DNA of 6,016 nt, taken from contig CAJOKY010000147.1 of the NCBI GenBank assembly GCA_905235425.1, forward strand, positions 1 through 6,016, in the 5' to 3' direction. Below the pieces are notes generated by a model, which had not been told where the DNA came from, did no database searches, and saw only the letters and a list, made by a program, of their open reading frames with translations. The DNA is from an uncultured Selenomonadaceae bacterium. Its GTDB lineage: Bacteria > Bacillota > Negativicutes > Selenomonadales > Selenomonadaceae. Positions 5,862 through 6,016 of this stretch are shown one piece after another (position 1 is the stretch's first letter; the number at the start of each line of letters is the position of its first letter). Both the position numbers and the translations under genes were made by a program.

Positions 5862-5873
5862 TAGGGAGTAGGG
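5850..5873 (+). other. Canonical G-quadruplex motif
   Basis: Four GGG runs at 5850-5852, 5857-5859, 5864-5866 and 5871-5873 are separated by 4-nt loops ATTA, AGTA and AGTA, which fits the G3+N1-7 rule. The motif lies on the strand opposite to the genes, so it would be in the non-template strand only for plus-strand transcription. Three-run versions occur at 5795-5811 and 5946-5962. Confidence 0.6.
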
Positions 5874-5940
5874 AGTAGATTGTAGAGAGTAGATTGTAGA
5901 TTGTAGGTTTTCTACCCTCTACCCTCTACCTCCTACCCTC

Positions 5941-6012
5941 TGTTAGGGATTAGGGAGCAGGGATTAGTTTTTTCTACCCTCTACCTCCTACCCTCTGTTA
6001 GGGATTAGGGAG
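5941..6012 (+). repeat. 72-bp direct repeat, copy 2
   Basis: This is the second perfect copy of 5790-5861. It is followed after one differing base by further matching sequence up to the window edge, so the true repeat unit may be about 151 bp and may continue outside. Confidence 0.93.
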
Positions 6013-6016
6013 CAGG

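Larger units (their letters stand above)
5784..6016. repeat. Heptanucleotide repeat array 3, alternating G-rich and C-rich arms, upstream of trmN6
   Basis: This gene-free stretch of more than 230 bp continues past the window edge. On the plus strand TAG recurs every 7 bp (5786, 5793, 5800; 5848, 5855, 5862, 5869, 5876, 5883, 5890, 5897, 5904), in units such as TAGGGAT, TAGGGAG and TAGATTG. In between, CTA recurs every 7 bp (5823, 5830, 5837; 5912, 5919, 5926, 5933), in units such as CTACCCT and CTACCTC. G-rich and C-rich blocks alternate, joined by short T runs (5817-5822, 5908-5911), so neighbouring blocks are imperfect reverse complements and could fold back. I find no promoter, SD or ORF worth calling in it; the promoter of the trmN6 operon must be cryptic here or lie beyond the window. 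Confidence 0.9.

Noticed and set aside
5784..6016. CRISPR array
   Set aside because: The repeats are 7 bp, adjoin each other without unique spacers and are degenerate; no cas genes are present.
5790..6016. Telomere-like TTAGGG repeats or a eukaryotic origin of the sequence
   Set aside because: The unit is 7 bp and mixed (TAGGGAT, TAGGGAG, TAGATTG), alternates with C-rich blocks, and sits beside a bacterial operon with SD sites.

Overview
The window reads as a low-to-moderate GC bacterial chromosome segment, most probably Bacillota. The pairing of a TrmN6/YabB-type methyltransferase with RsmI/YabC is a recognised Bacillota neighbourhood, the Shine-Dalgarno (SD) sites are strong (GGAGG) and the genes are tightly packed. 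A Negativicutes-like host is my guess, held with low confidence. Every gene I can support lies on the minus strand, so transcription runs from high to low coordinates.

From right to left: (1) 5778-6016 has no gene. It is a dense field of degenerate 7-bp repeats with a 72-bp perfect direct repeat and a G-quadruplex motif. (2) A four-gene cluster follows: trmN6-like tRNA m6A methyltransferase (5043-5777), MNT nucleotidyltransferase antitoxin (4752-5039), HEPN/HepT-like RNase toxin (4412-4762) and rsmI 16S rRNA 2'-O-methyltransferase (3579-4412). The genes are separated by 3 nt or overlap, and the last junction is a TAATG, so they are almost certainly one translationally coupled operon. A type VII (HEPN/MNT) toxin-antitoxin pair is therefore embedded between two RNA-modification genes. 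(3) A good sigma-A promoter at 3543-3571 drives a membrane-anchored protein of unknown function that resembles DUF2939 (2337-3509). (4) A 118-bp spacer carries a second heptad array and a hairpin that would bury the SD of the next gene. (5) An EF-G-like translational GTPase (140-2218) has Tyr where canonical EF-G has the catalytic His. (6) A third heptad array runs from the last codons of that gene to the first base of a tRNA-Arg(CCU), which the window edge truncates.

The theme is RNA and translation: tRNA and rRNA methylation, an RNA-cleaving toxin with its antitoxin, an EF-G paralogue and a tRNA. The most unusual non-coding feature is that three spacers are built of period-7 repeats. The unit sequences differ between arrays, but most units contain TAG or TAA. 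Because 7 leaves remainder 1 when divided by 3, such units place stop codons in all reading frames.
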